Assembly (NCBI GenBank): GCA_031310005.1
Contig: CM062383.1
Span: forward strand, 2,108,001-2,172,000
Direction: 5' to 3'
Source: Dactylellina haptotyla
Lineage: Eukaryota; Ascomycota; Orbiliomycetes; Orbiliales; Orbiliaceae
DNA: 64,000 bases
Below, in pieces: positions 46,838-59,743 of the stretch. The position numbers and the translations under genes were made by a program. The notes beneath the pieces are model-generated. The model worked only from the letters and a program-made list of their open reading frames with translations, did not search any database and was not told where the DNA came from. Position 1 is the stretch's first letter. Each line of letters begins with the position of its first letter.

Positions 46838-49800
46838 TAAATGGGTATATCTTTTCTAATCACACCTAACCGAACTCGCTGGAGATGTCAACGAAATAGT
46901 AAATATTTTGGATCTCAATGGCATCAATTCCGTATTGCTCAACAATACTAACTGCTCTAAAAGGTATAGCTATGCCTCATGTACGATAATTTCTATCAAT
47001 ATAGAAGAAATGGTGCGAATTGTCCGCGCGTTTTAAGCGCCACCCGTACAACGAATCAATTCACCAGTCTCGTAACCAGACTTGTGTCAATCCATATATT
47101 ATCAACAAGTGCTAGCGACATTAATTTTGTGTTGCTGTAAATATATGAAACTGTTCGAGTCCAGCAATGTGCCCAATTCTGGATCCAACCAGACAGCGGG
47201 AAACAATGGAATCAAACCTCACATAATCAGACCACCAACGTTTCCGATCTACCGCCTATATTCCGATCGTCGTCGAGAATCATCAGTCACTTCTATATCC
47301 TGATTCTCCCTTCGCTTGCGCAGGACCTGCAACTAAGTATCCTCCTACTCAGAATGCATACCACAAAAGCGGCCGGGTTGAAGGGGGTTTCAATTTCCAT
47401 CTTCTTATCGGTACGCTAAACGAGGGATTCATCCTGATGAATAGTTTTCTCTCTGAGCCGTCTGCATTCATAATTTAGCCTGTCAATTACATTTGGCTCG
47501 TTGAAGAAGAGTTCAGGTTAAGACTGGAGGTGCATTATCACACCAACATGTGGACCTCCTTACCAACACGAATGGGGAAGATTCTACTAAAATTTTCCGT
47601 CTAGCGGGAGCTCGAGGTCCCCTGCAGCAGCTGGTCGATAAATCAAGCTGTGAAACCTGGAGAGACATCAAAATTATGACTATATACGGCTGAAAATACC
47701 ACAATTTCGTCTTGCCCAAAACGCAAATTCCGAATGCAGTAATTTTACGAAAGATGCGATACCCAATATGAATTTCCTTGCTCCTCTTCCTCCTACTTTA
47801 CTTGGTACCGTTTTTGAACTACTTTTGGTGGTGGTGGCGCCGGGGAAGGAGCACAGGAGAGGAGCATTGTTCTCCCAGCCCCCCCTACCATATTTTCATG
47901 CCTGTCCCGCTCTTGATTTCCGATCAACTTACTCCTCGAGTTCCGTTTACCGATGCATGCATATCTCGTGCATTCTCGGACGAGTAAATCGTGGATGGCC
48001 GATTGTGTAACAGATTTATCGTCGGTAGCTGTTGTGCTATCGAAGCCAGCTGTCAGCCATGCAGCTCTCCATCGTCACTAGTTTGGCTCCGTCGACGTTT
48101 TCAGGCGTCTGTAGTCAAGCATTGAACAGGTGAGGGTAACCCATTCCCGGTGGGTTGGAATGGCGGCGAACATTCAGCCAATCGATACCTCGTAGTTAAG
48201 ATCTTTGTCAATGCGAATTGATATAGATCATCCTACGATGGTTACTTTTTAAAGCACAGAAGTTGTTCATACGTATATCATACGATGTGTCGTAGTTATT
48301 GAATATTCGGCGTTTATCAATCGACCACTCGGAATCTCCGAGTTATTAAACATATCTTCTGGCTGAGGAACTGGGCGAGTCGCGTCACACGCTCCGATCG
48401 ACTTGGAGGCCGAGGAAATCAGGCACCCCAGCCTCCCGTGCTGAGGAGGTGGACCGAGGAAAATTCTCAGACAAAGCACCAGCCAATCGGTTCCGATGTT
48501 GCTGCATACGCAGCCATGCATGAAGGGCCAGATGGATGCGGGGCACGCTTTGAGCCTGTCGGCGTGCGCCACCAAGTAGGGTGCTCGATGCTGAGGTTCG
48601 AGTCTGTCGTGGTGTATTCCTTTTTGAATGTATACCGATCTGTACTAAAATATACATCTAACTACTCGCGGTAGCGATTTAGGGAAAACGCTTTAATCAC
48701 ATCACATTTTCCAAAATCAAAGCTTCGTGCAACTCTTATCCCGATACGAGTTACGTTCAAGAGCACCTGTAGCTGAAGCTTTGAGACATACCAGCGGCAA
48801 ACCAACCTAGCTTCACTGTTCTGAAAATCCCGATAGCTCTTTCCGACCCGGCGAAGAGCGAAGCCTTAAACGTCTTCAGCATCAGAGGTTCTGGTTAACG
48901 GCATGTGAATCGAGGAGGTAGATCAACCCGAGAGCGAAAGGCTGTTAAACCAAAACTTTGGGTTGACACTTATGTCTCGATGAATCCGGAGGCGCGCATA
49001 TATTTAGACCATAGGACTAGACCTAAGGCTATTATTCTTCACGCTCTTGATTCAAGCTTCATCTAGCAGCTTCGCCTGCTCTATGTCTTAGATCTTGCAC
49101 AATATCTTAACGAACGAGCGGTAAGAACGATGCAAAGAAACTGCATATGTGGCTGCAAGATTCCCATCGATCTAGACCGGCTTTATCAAAGGTTGTCGGA
49201 TGCGTCGGGCCACTGTCATTCGAGTTGCTAAAGCTTGATTCCGCTCATTAATTCATTGCAAGCCTCAAATTTACTCGCAAATTCGCCGAATCCTTTGGCG
49301 AGAATCAAAACGTGCCGGGAATCCTAGACTTTGACTCAGTTTAGGCTCAAGACAGTCTGAAAATCACAGCTATGATATCTTCCCAGAGCAAACGTTATTG
49401 TAAAGAGCAACTTGTTCCTTTCGAGCTGATTGAAGGCACTCGGGCTTGCAGACAGCACTCAAATTTGCTCTGCAGAAAGCTACCACCAGACAAAAGTGGT
49501 TTTGTGGAACGTACATGGATACACATCATACCTATATTAGCCACACAGGTTTCAACAGCTTTATCCGGCAAAAACAAAGCAAAGTTAAATATGTAACGTC
49601 ATTCCTCTCAACCTCGACCCACCTCCTCAAAAAGAGATAGACACACAAAGAGAGAAAGAATTATTGTACTATGAGTCGAATTTTTTACCAATAGAACAAT
49701 AAACATGAAGTTAACAAGCCCATCGAGAGCATCTACGTTAAGGATTGCCACCTGAAGGTCGATCCATCTTCCGTGGAATGGGCATATGACCCATGGGTTT

Positions 49801-52800
49801 GCCTAATTGCCGAGCCGAAACTCATGATTTTTCGGCCAGGGTGGTTGAAGATATAATTGAATAGAATATTGACGGGTGTTTCTAGATTCCAGATGACCTC
49901 AAGCTTGGAAGTATGCAGAATGTCGATTTATGCCCTACACGTAGATCTTACTTCTTTCGGCATCAATAAGACGGAGATAAAGGCTACGATGCTGAGATAT
50001 ATTTTACATGGTGTTTTGCGTTATATTCACGTAATAAATTTTCATGCTTATTCTTGCATGACGCTCCAGTTCGCCTGTAGTATGCGCAGCCGCAGTACTT
50101 CAAAAATAGGTTAGTCTCTAATGGATCTACATCCTTGCAGACTTTCTTGAGGGCTTAAATCCGCTTTGCTAATGCGAAGAAAACTTTCGAATCGAAACTT
50201 CAAGAAATCAAATACTTCCAGTGCTAAGAAGTAATAACAAATATCTCTATTCTGGTTGTTTCTTTCGTTGGCCGAACCAACCAATGAGTTGCCTAAAGAT
50301 GCGGGGTCGGGACGGCTCACGAGTTGGTTCGAATGGGAAAGAGCTAATCGGAAGATAAGTCCGAAACGCTACACAGCTGGTCAAAAGCACAGACACTTTT
50401 TTGTTTTTCCCCCCCAAACTTGAAAATCTCTCACGAGCAAGAAGGCGGGAGGATATGCTGAATCAGCTTCGAAAGACCAGCCTTTCACACCGATAATTGG
50501 TTCACACCGAGACAAAACGAAACACTGGTATGGGGGTACGAAGCTGAGCCTAGAATGCTCTCAGAGGCATATTTTCGGTCGGATTTGATCAGTATCAAGA
50601 CAGCTACGCCACGGTGGCTAGCTTGTTGCCACAAAATCAATAGCAATGTAGTTATTCACATGTACTTCGAGTTCACCTACCCTTCTTCTCGCCACATCAT
50701 CTCGGTCAAATGGAGCTCTGGGCGGAGCTAATGTAGGTCCGCCGACAGCCGCCCAGGTAAGGGTTCTTTTTTTCACGGCAGATCGACATGGCTGGCGTGT
50801 CGGTAGTCGCGATATCGCGAGTTTTGAAGCAAGAACACGCGAGAAGCTGTCGAAATGAGATCTAATATCCTCTGCGTAAAGCAAGGTCTATGGCTCGATA
50901 TCATGCATCTTGAAAACTTTCTTCATATTATGCATTGAGTGGAAGTACATGCGTTGATGTACTTCGGACAGGGCCGCGCTAAAGGACAGATCAGTCTCGT
51001 AAAGATCGATTCTGAAGATGTGACAATTTCATCGACCCTACAGCCTGCTTCGCTGCTCGTGGTCTCTCCTTGCGCATTTTGCGCGTTCTAGAAGTATTTC
51101 AAAGCTAGGACTACCTCACCACGAAACCAAAAAATATGATAGTCACAAATAAATACAAAGCAATTGGCCAGATCTGAGGCTTTCTCCATGTATACATGTA
51201 CCGGGTTTGATATCAGAAAGCTTTGGTAATACGCTATCAATCCCTCGTTGCAGTGATATCTCGCGCATACTACATTGCATCGTAAGCCTGTGGGTCTCAT
51301 ATTGCTAACAAAGATTTGATAGGTTGGTCAACTTCCGAATGCCGATATAGGAGATTTTGAGACCGAACCCTTACAGAAAACTCTGAGGCTCAAGCTAACG
51401 TTTCACTGACCGCCTCTGACAACAGAGGCGTTGAAGGAAGGAAGGGTATCTTTCCTCGTAACATAGCATCTTCATGAGCCGCCGAAAGTTTTGGCGCCGC
51501 GTGTGGTTTGAAATGTGTTGAGGCTAGACTCCTGAGACCTCAAGCTCTCAGCACGCGAACCCTGGTTCTTAGACACACCGCCTTCCCGGATGCGGCTTAG
51601 CGAGCCCCGGCTGCAAGGATAAACCCTCCCGTTGACCTTGCCTTGCCAGCTCCACTCCACGGTTGAGTTATGGCAGTGAAAGGCTACAATATGACATGAC
51701 ACAAGTCTGGGTGCATGACCTGACCACCAGAGGACGTGAGCTTCCTCAAAGTGGGAGTTACGCTAGGTTATTTGGAGCATGGGCGATCTAGAAATTTGCA
51801 GCCACGAATCTCACACCAGATCGAGCGGCTAAGGCTGGGTGTCAAAGTCCAAAAGAGAGAGCCCGAAATCCCCTTACCCAAGTTGGCCGTGAGCCGTTGT
51901 CAAATATAGCATAACGGCCTGTTTCGAAACCAATACAAGCGTACGTGTCACCAATTAGGTGGAATTTGAGTGTCATTTGGGAAAATTGGTAGGCAACTAC
52001 TAGCTAGTATTTTTCGTGATTTCGGTTGTCTTCAGGCCTCCATGTCAGGGAAGGTAACGCCACAGATCTACTAATGCAACGACCAAGTTATTCTGTGATT
52101 GGCTGAGGTGATAGTTATCCCGAAGATATGATAGGAAAATCTTTCTGATCTCGAAATATTAGGGCCAAATTCCTCATGTCAAATCTGACAACAACCCGGA
52201 CGATATGGTGCCCTGAGTGGCTACGATTTGCGTTATTTTCCACTTACACCTCGGAGTGTATGCAACATTTATGTTTTTAAAAATTTTCTGTGAGCATCCC
52301 AAGATATGTAAGAGAAAATCTGGAAGCCTGCTCTCCTCAGTAATAGGCTTATTCAAGCTAGGCAAAGGCCCTTCGAATTGATGAGAGGGTGTGCTGCCTT
52401 CCAGATACCAGTTTCTGGATTTTTGTTTATTTTTTCGGTTATTTCACGTCAACTACAGTTCTGTTATTCCGATTCCTGACTCGTGAAAGGAAATACGACC
52501 GAAAGAGGTCCGTGACCCTTCCAAGGGCCCAAGCCATCCGCCAGCCCGATGGCTTCGTCTATCCCTCGGTAAAAAATTTGCGCCATCAAAAGCGAACCCT
52601 TAATTTTCTTTGTGGCAGACCGCAGAAAAACAATAAAAGCATACGGCTTAACCACACCACCTTTGGATCCGAGAAAACCGAATGCAGAACTTACTATACC
52701 CGATTTGATATATCTCCAGGCCTATTATTCCTCGTTAGGGAAAGTTTTCCCCGTGATATCGTGATGTACCTGCGAGGTTTGATGTAGCTTTGCAGTAGCG

Positions 52801-53663
52801 TATCGGGGAATCGGTAATTCAAAAATTGGCAGGTTCACACATTGCATCAATCTCATCGGGTGGCAGCGAGATGAATATCCGGATCGATGGGTTTTATTTG
52901 CTTAGTTTTGTACGAGGTTCCAAAGAGGAAGAAAAAGGAAGCAAATGAGATTCACAGATTGCGGGGTGAAAATATTTAGTCAATCATGAACTTCATTGGA
53001 TTACGACTACCAAGGAGATATCGCCGAATAACGGGTTGCAAGAAATCAAACAGGTTAAGTTTGCTATGCTACATAGTTGAAAATCAACTCAAAAGATTGC
53101 GAAAGTTTTTTTGTAAGAAAATTAACAGTGGCGAGCAAAGGAAGGAAGGAAGAATTTGGGCCAAGATTCTTTCAAGAAATTAGAATACCAGATCATAAAA
53201 AATTGACATATGAAGGATAAAGTGGAAGAGCGAATGACATGAAAGAATGAACGCAACAGAAATATCTACAAGAAACCTTGCGTTGTCTGCATGCAGAAGT
53301 TGCAGCAAAATACAACATGGCAACGTTATCACATAGCGTAGAGCGTAAAAGGGCCATGAAATAAAGCAAAAACAAGAAGAAAAGGTAACGCGACATCGTC
53401 CATGTGCTGTTGAAAAGAACCTAGACCGAAGGAGTCCACCCCACGTATCCATTAAGATGGAAAAGAAAGCCCAGAGCGAAAAAACCAAGAAACCGAAATA
53501 CCAAGCTAAAAGCATGTTAAACATCTGCAGGTTACCCATTGCAAAAACAAAAAACGCCAGCTGAGGAATACCAGACCCCCATACCCGTAAAGCGTACCCG
53601 CAAAAAGGAAAAAGAAATCCAAAACCGAAAATTGCCGAAAAGCTAAAGAGAAAATCGATGCGC
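46838..53663. other. Large gene-poor region
   Basis: 6.8 kb with only short ORFs, none matching a known family except a possible 33-residue Cys-rich ORF at 49130-49231. No transposase, LTR pair, tRNA or rRNA was recognised. Composition is moderately AT-rich with CpG still present. The right end (from about 53180) is the T-rich (minus strand) 3' flank of the C2H2 factor; a 220-codon hydrophobic minus ORF there is taken as an artefact. Confidence 0.5.
49130..49231 (+). CDS. Possible 33-residue Cys-rich, metallothionein-like peptide
   Basis: A short plus-strand ORF starts MQRNCICGCK and ends DASGHCHSSC. The five cysteines lie at 5, 7, 9, 29 and 33, with a CxCxC cluster at the N-terminus and CHSSC at the end; two His flank Cys29. 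Clustered CxC pairs suggest metal binding, and the length is in the range of fungal metallothioneins. A T/C-rich leader-like stretch precedes it (about 49035-49075), and a weak TATATTT element lies near 48998. The middle lacks cysteines, unlike classic metallothioneins. The ORF is short enough to be chance. A GTAAGA just before the start (49121) could be a splice donor, which would put the ATG in an intron. Confidence 0.3.
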   Translation: MQRNCICGCKIPIDLDRLYQRLSDASGHCHSSC

Positions 53664-54608
53664 TCAAGCTTGTAAGCTGCATAGGTCGGTTTGGTTTCCA
53701 ACGAACTTGTTCCTGCCTCTTGGGTTGAATTGATAGTGCGTCTTCTTGTGCTGTCGCAAGTTGTCGGAACGTGAGAAATATCTTCCGCAATCTGGAGAAA
53801 CATCGCAGTAGAATGGCTTTTCACCTGTGTGTGTTCTCTCATGTCGCTTCAGATGCTCCTGTCGCTTGAATCGTGCATTGCAACCTTTCGCAAGGCACTT
53901 GTGAGGTTTCGTATCTTGACCTGGGATGTATTCTGGGTAGTTTCTCTTTTGACGTCTCTTAGCAACTCCGTTCTGGTGTGGGGTGAGAATGTCGGTTGGT
54001 TGTGGCTTCTTCATGGGATTTCTTAATGTAGCAATGCCTTTGCTCTTTGGTGAGAGCATAGAGAGATACGAAGGGGAGACAACAGAAGGAAGATGCTCCT
54101 CATCGACGTCTTCGTCATGTAGCAAACCAGGCATGGCAGCTCTGGCAACCGCTATCGCAGCTGCGTCGTGGCCTTCGTCGAATGTGCTATCTGAACCAAA
54201 GGAAGAAGCCGGAGAGTGGTAGAATGAACCTATTGAAAGCGGCGACATAGTGGCACTAGTAGGAAATGACTCTATCGTAGATGGACGGATATACTCTTGA
54301 TGAACAGAAGAAAGGACTGGGTATTCTGCACTAAGATATGGATTGTGGCCATAAGCAAGCATAGATGCCGAATATGGCTTATCTATCGTCATCTCTGGAT
54401 ATTCTGATGAGAGCAGAAGGCTGGGAGAAACAGTTTCTCCTGTGAAGGAAGTCGTCGCAGACATGCTGGGAGACGGTGTCGGTGGGCCATGCGAGCTCGC
54501 ATTCGTCGCCGAAGAACCCACAGATAGCCTTCGAATCGAAGACTCAAAAGTGTGCTCGTCAATATCCGCATCCGCGGTTAGTAGGTAGTCCATGTGGATA
54601 TGGGACAT
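53664..54608 (-). CDS. C2H2 zinc-finger transcription factor
   Basis: Single exon, 314 residues from [18 protein letters not shown]. The frame also holds an upstream ATG at 54656, but the AAAATG context at 54608 and the better N-terminal sequence favour the later one. Residues 1-200 are Ser/Pro/Tyr-rich, probably an activation region. A basic stretch [18 protein letters not shown] precedes two tandem C2H2 fingers. Finger 1 has Cys238, Cys243, His256 and His260 ([15 protein letters not shown]). Finger 2 has Cys268, Cys274, His287 and His291 ([15 protein letters not shown]), joined by the standard TGEKPF linker. The fingertip residues RQEHLKR and RSDNLRQ resemble Msn2/Seb1-type stress-response and BrlA-like developmental regulators, but assignment to either is uncertain. 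Nuclear. It sits between two large gene-poor regions with a long 5' flank. Confidence 0.88.
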   Translation of the reverse strand: MSHIHMDYLLTADADIDEHTFESSIRRLSVGSSATNASSHGPPTPSPSMSATTSFTGETVSPSLLLSSEYPEMTIDKPYSASMLAYGHNPYLSAEYPVLSSVHQEYIRPSTIESFPTSATMSPLSIGSFYHSPASSFGSDSTFDEGHDAAAIAVARAAMPGLLHDEDVDEEHLPSVVSPSYLSMLSPKSKGIATLRNPMKKPQPTDILTPHQNGVAKRRQKRNYPEYIPGQDTKPHKCLAKGCNARFKRQEHLKRHERTHTGEKPFYCDVSPDCGRYFSRSDNLRQHKKTHYQFNPRGRNKFVGNQTDLCSLQA

Positions 54609-57600
54609 TTTTGATGATGACGGTGAGTATAGGAGATGAAATGAATATGGGAACACCAGAGGAGAAAGGTGTAATTATTGTATCTTGATGGTAATTTTCT
54701 TTGATTTGTAAATTGAAATGAAAGATATATCCAAGAGGAGATAAAGTAGATTTCGGTGTTAAAGATTTCCAAATAAGAGGAGAAGGATTTAGTGATCCTT
54801 TGTGTTTTGGCTTGTGATGGAGAAAGTTGGTGGAACGTAGAAGCGAAGAGAGGGGAGATGAGGGGCGGTATTTGAAGACTTCAGGATTATAGCATTCATA
54901 TCTCAAGTGTCGGATCATATTTGATATATGCGATGCCTATAATTCGATCTCTATTACTAGATTACCGAACCGAGATCGAGCTAACAGAGCTAGTGACTTT
55001 GCCCTGCACCTGCAGGCCGTCTTGCCCATGTCCAAATTCCCTCCTAAGCTTGTCTTCTTTGTTTTTTTTGAAGTATATTGTTTTTTCTCCGTAGTCAATA
55101 AACCTATGCAAGGTCAGAGTAGAGATTCAAGCTGGATCTTGCAAGAGAAAGCGCCATGTTGCTTTTTCCTTGACAATCTGCAGGTCTTTTTGGCATCTCT
55201 GTGGCCCTTGTCGAATCCGACGGATTGGTGGCCTTTCTGCATGTGTTGATTTTTGTAGGAGAAGCCATCGGTCCAGACCTGGCCTCCAACCTCACGGTAC
55301 TAGAGGGTGTGTCAAATCCCAACACCGGACTTTGTAACAGCAGGCCTCTCGACCAGTTGCTCCATTCTCTGGACTACACCCGCCTAGTCAGTAAGTATGC
55401 CTGCCAAAGGCCGTCGACCCTTGCAAATCTTGTCCTAAGGGGGGCTTAATCGGCATATTTGTTTTTGGGGCAATGTTATGAAGATTCGAAGAACGGAAGG
55501 CCCTAACTTTGGATATGCAGGGAGGCAGAGTCCGTACTTCCCAACGACTAAGAGGAATGCATCCTCAGGTATACATGGATTGACACTCAAATAACACAGT
55601 AGAGTATGTACTCCCTTCTCATGCAGGTACATAACCAAAAGTAACCAAAAAAAAAAAATCGGCTCTACAACTTCAGAATAGACTACTAAGAGTCCGGGTT
55701 GATTATCATTTCAGCAAGAGAGGGGAATACTTGAAAACCTCTGCTGCGCATCGATATGCACTCACCTTCGGGCTCCCTTGCTTGATAAGTTCTGACGTTC
55801 TCATGCTCCGATGTTTCATGATCATTAAAGGTCCAGCGCCATACGCAATCCTCTCTATCGAAGAACGGAACGAGTACTAGCTAACGAGTTACGCTTTACC
55901 GAAAGATTTCGAAGCTGAAGATTTATTTCTGAGAATGTGATAGACTGGTTAGGTTTAGAACCGCGCTTGTACACCTTGGTCGAAGTTATATGCAACACAG
56001 ATGTCGAAATCGATCCTGACTATCGAAGACGTTTTTAGTATCACGAGGAAAGTCGACACTGCGGATGCGGATGTCTATCATACGAAGTCTGATTGCATCG
56101 ATTAAGTGCAAATCAATAAAGACCGAAAAGAAATTTTGGTCTTAAATGAAGGTATACTTACACAAACCGCCATATACCGAGGCTCAATCAGTTGAGAGAC
56201 GTGCAAAATTAATCATTGCATATGCCAAAGGAAATTAAACCTTGCTGTGAGGCATCAAAAAGGTATTTCCGACGAGTGCGTAGTACATACAAGCCGTCAA
56301 CCTGCTACCAATGGCGCAATGTTTGCGGGTGGGTAACGTAATACAGGCCTATTAAAGTCTCAATTTTCAATTTGCCTAATATTTCACCGTTGACAGGTTT
56401 CCCCAGTTTCTCTCTTCTTTTGCCAGGAATATGGACGTTTCATGTGTAGGGAAGAGTTGGTTTGTGGTAGGACCCTGTTCCTAATTTGACTAGCGCAACT
56501 TTTCATGCGTGTTGAAATCTAAGTGATAGTGTGATAAAATGAGTACAACCTGCAGCAGAAGCGGCACAATTCTCAGCTCTGATGTGGCACTAGAGAAATC
56601 ACTGGGCAGAATGCGTGACCTTCACCAAGAGACAGGCAAAGTGGAAAGAGAGTAAGAAAGCTGTTACCCCTCCTTCGCCACTTTGCTAAGCCATACACAT
56701 TCGCAATATCAGAATGCTGGTGTGAGGCGAGATATGAATTGAATTTAGGCCCATTCCAACCTCGAGAGAATGTTGACGGCAAGGCCGTAGGCTGAACCGA
56801 ACAGGTCGGCAAGCTATCCGACAAAAATTGAAACATATTTTTCGGGATCATGAATCTAGGCTAAAGATAGTCTCTTCTAAATTGTGACGAAAGGCGAAGG
56901 GTCTTGCCTACCGAGGATCAGCCGCCGAAGGCCGCTGATTAGTACCTGTTGATCCCCCAGGAAAAGGCTCCTCTGTTCCATAGAAGTCGTACGTGTGAAG
57001 GAGTCGGGAAATGCAAGGTCGCTGTTTGATTAACTAGTGTGCTCTTAATTTGCAGGATCGCGAACAGAGGGGTCGAAGCAAGATCATATCACAGTTAGTT
57101 CAGATCACCATGCGATCGCGAGGCGGCAAATGTCTTGAAAAATGGAAGGTTAACTACTACCCCACCCTCCATCGATCGCGAGTGATAAATTAGAAAGAGG
57201 ATACAATAAGACCGAAGCTAGATATAACTCAACCGCGAACGGAAGCGTGCTGAGGGTGAATATCAAATACGGTTTTATGTTGTTCAGCTTGTGTGGAGGT
57301 CCCCACCTCAAGCTTGCCGGGTGAAGTAGCTGCCATGTCGACCCACTCTTGATAGAGATAGGAAATTTGTTGGCAACAGAAACTAGTTTCCAAGTTGCCG
57401 TGACAGAGGCTAAGGATAGCGAGTACATCAAGTTTTCTATTCAGCCCGTTAGTGCACAGATGTGATTTCGTGACGCGCTACTATTAGTTTCGGTTGGAAA
57501 CGTTCAACTCGAATTTGACTTCCCGGATCCCCAAAGCTAGCATAGGCCTTTGACACACCAATGGACCCTGGTTGACCGCCAAAAGGACGAAATATCCGAT

Positions 57601-59432
57601 AGGGCACTATCCCTCGCTAATTTGCCTTTTAGACAGCACTATATTTCTAATTTGTACGGCTTTGGCTTAGCTCATCGGTTAACGCTAGCGACGAGAAACA
57701 AATCTCAGTTTCCAGCGGTTTCTGCATCGTAAGATGAGGCCCATGTTGCAACCAGGAGAAAGCCAGGGAAAAATTAAACGGCAATTAGAGCCTTGCGGTG
57801 ATTTTTCGGAGGGTGCCTAGCGATACTGCTGCTGGGGCTGCGGAAACGATGATAGACCCGAGGTCGAGAAAGGAAACGGCACAGGGTACTATTGCATATG
57901 TGGATAGTTTTTGAAGTAAAATAGGAAACAAGATCTCTTGCTTTGACGTAATCAGCCTTGCCCTGAGTTAGGAAACTGATATATCAGTTATAGTAGGGTG
58001 GTTGCTACTCACATTTTGTTGCTGACGGCCCTATGTGCAACTGCATTGCAGACCCTTCACCAATGGTTCTCCACCCAACCACTTAATGAAGAAATACTAT
58101 TCGACAAACTTGCGAGATAGCGCACGGGGGGAGCTCGCCGCTCTTCGATATCCTGCTTGTTTGGTAGCTCATGGATTTTTCAAAATTTGCTCTATCATAT
58201 TTTGTGACAAACTTTCAGGTGTAAAATTTTGGTTATATGACGGAAATAGCAGACAAACGGCAGGGTGTCCTTTGGAGGGTGTACAGTTGCATGGATTATG
58301 GCTGCATATACGTACAGGTACATATATGCGTACCGCACAGCGAAGCACCAATACAAAAGTATATTTACTTCAAAAAAAGCCTCTTAACCAATCAAGCGGA
58401 TATGTTGTTAGGCGTAAATGTGGTGAGACGATGCAAGCCATCGACGGAGGTCTAGCCTTCCAACTGCCATCCGCATTGCAGAAAAAGAACAAAAAACGAA
58501 GGATACAAAGGTTATACGATATATATGGTAAACAATAAGGCACAGGGTGCTTTTTTAAAGCGATACATGGTACCGTTATCTCGTCAGATCTTTCGGGGTA
58601 AAGCGTTGTGCTGCAGCCTCAATAACCTTACTAGAATGTGGGGGAGAACTGAAGCAGGGCAGTAGATGGTGATTTATGCAGGATGAATGACTAGACCGTT
58701 CTACGAGAATAAACCACCTATACCATCCTATTTATTAAGATGCAGAGAAAAGACAGATATCGTTTGGGGCAAACTTTGCAGCTGCCGAAGCGCTGATCTT
58801 AGGAGCACATATAGACCTTCTTAGCCTAAAAAGTATTCGTTGGAACATGGGACATGACATCTACCTGCTAGTTTCTTGAAACTGTTTTTCGACTGAAGCT
58901 AATGTAAGTCAGGTGTAATGCAACTTTTGCCTGTGGGTCATAATATCCGAATGCCGCTGTCTCCTCCAAGCTAGGTAGCCGAAGCGATTAATCTATTGGA
59001 TAGATAGCCCGGGTCGGCACGCGAGATTAAGTGGCCGTCTACGCAGGTATCCTGTAGTCAGACCGCTTTCTCCGAAATTTTATATAAAATGATCTATCAC
59101 ATTTTATTTTAGCGAAAAAAGGCTTCCATGAGACAAATCTGATATTTTCCAAACCGAACAGATGATGCACATATGCATGGATACCTTGAAACTGGATCTA
59201 CCCAACCAATGCGAGGAAGCGATACGAGGTGCCCCTCCTCCAACATGGAAGTTGCATTCGACTAAGCGGCTCGACGCAATCCGAATATATCGAAATTCGC
59301 AAAACTATGGCGTAGACATCCTTGAAGATACAGGGTAGCATCCAAGACGGTGGTTTAAGTTGCATTCCAGCCAGACCCTGAAAATACTGGGAATATTACG
59401 AGGATGTTATAATTGACGACCAAAGAGATAAT

Positions 59433-59440
59433 TATAAATA
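59433..59440 (+). promoter_or_regulatory. TATA box of the small Cys-rich gene candidate
   Basis: TATAAATA, about 310 bases upstream of the proposed ATG at 59744 and about 215 bases before the proposed 5' UTR intron donor. An A-rich stretch follows at 59498-59530. Confidence 0.45.
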
Positions 59441-59648
59441 GGTGATATACGTCCTTCTTGTGTCATAGCTTTCATCTTTCAGATCAACGGACCTGAAACA
59501 AAAAAAAAAGAAAAAACCAAAGAAAGATTATCTGCTGAGAGTACCTACTCTCCAGACTCTCTCGACTGAAGGAATCTCCAATATTTTTCTATCTTGTGAC
59601 ATATATTTGGATAATAGACAACTGCAATTAGCTCAAAACAAGCTTCAG

Positions 59649-59714
59649 GTAAGCTATACCTAGCGTTGCCAGACTGTGTTGATCCAGATTACTCTGACAT
59701 GCCTCTTTATCCAG
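59649..59714 (+). other. Predicted 5' UTR intron
   Basis: Donor GTAAGC at 59649, a CTGAC branch-like site near 59694 and acceptor TCCAG ending at 59714: a 66-base intron of the size used by the other genes here. It would remove the upstream in-frame ATG at 59666, leaving 59744 as the first ATG 29 bases after the splice. Confidence 0.45.
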
Positions 59715-59743
59715 ATACCCAAAAACATTCACTCTGCCACATA

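Larger units (their letters stand above)
54609..59743. other. Large gene-poor region
   Basis: 5.1 kb upstream of the C2H2 factor. Only short ORFs without recognised domains. A segment at about 55130-55450 is more GC-balanced and has open frames on both strands, possibly a relic, but no family was identified. A 167-codon plus ORF at 58035-58538 has no domain. The right end holds the promoter and leader of the Cys-rich gene candidate at 59744. Confidence 0.45.

Noticed and set aside
48550-48640. tRNA-like B box (GGTTCGAGTC) near 48595
   Set aside because: The T-arm stem does not pair, and no matching acceptor stem or A box was found.
53180-53842. 220-codon hydrophobic minus ORF overlapping the C2H2 gene end
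   Set aside because: Its hydrophobic look comes from the T-rich 3' UTR. The C2H2 gene in the other frame is clearly the real one.
55130-55450. GC-balanced segment with open frames on both strands
   Set aside because: Could be a relic, but no protein family was recognised in any frame.
58035-58538. 167-codon plus ORF
   Set aside because: No domain, random-looking composition, no promoter or leader features; chance in AT-rich DNA.
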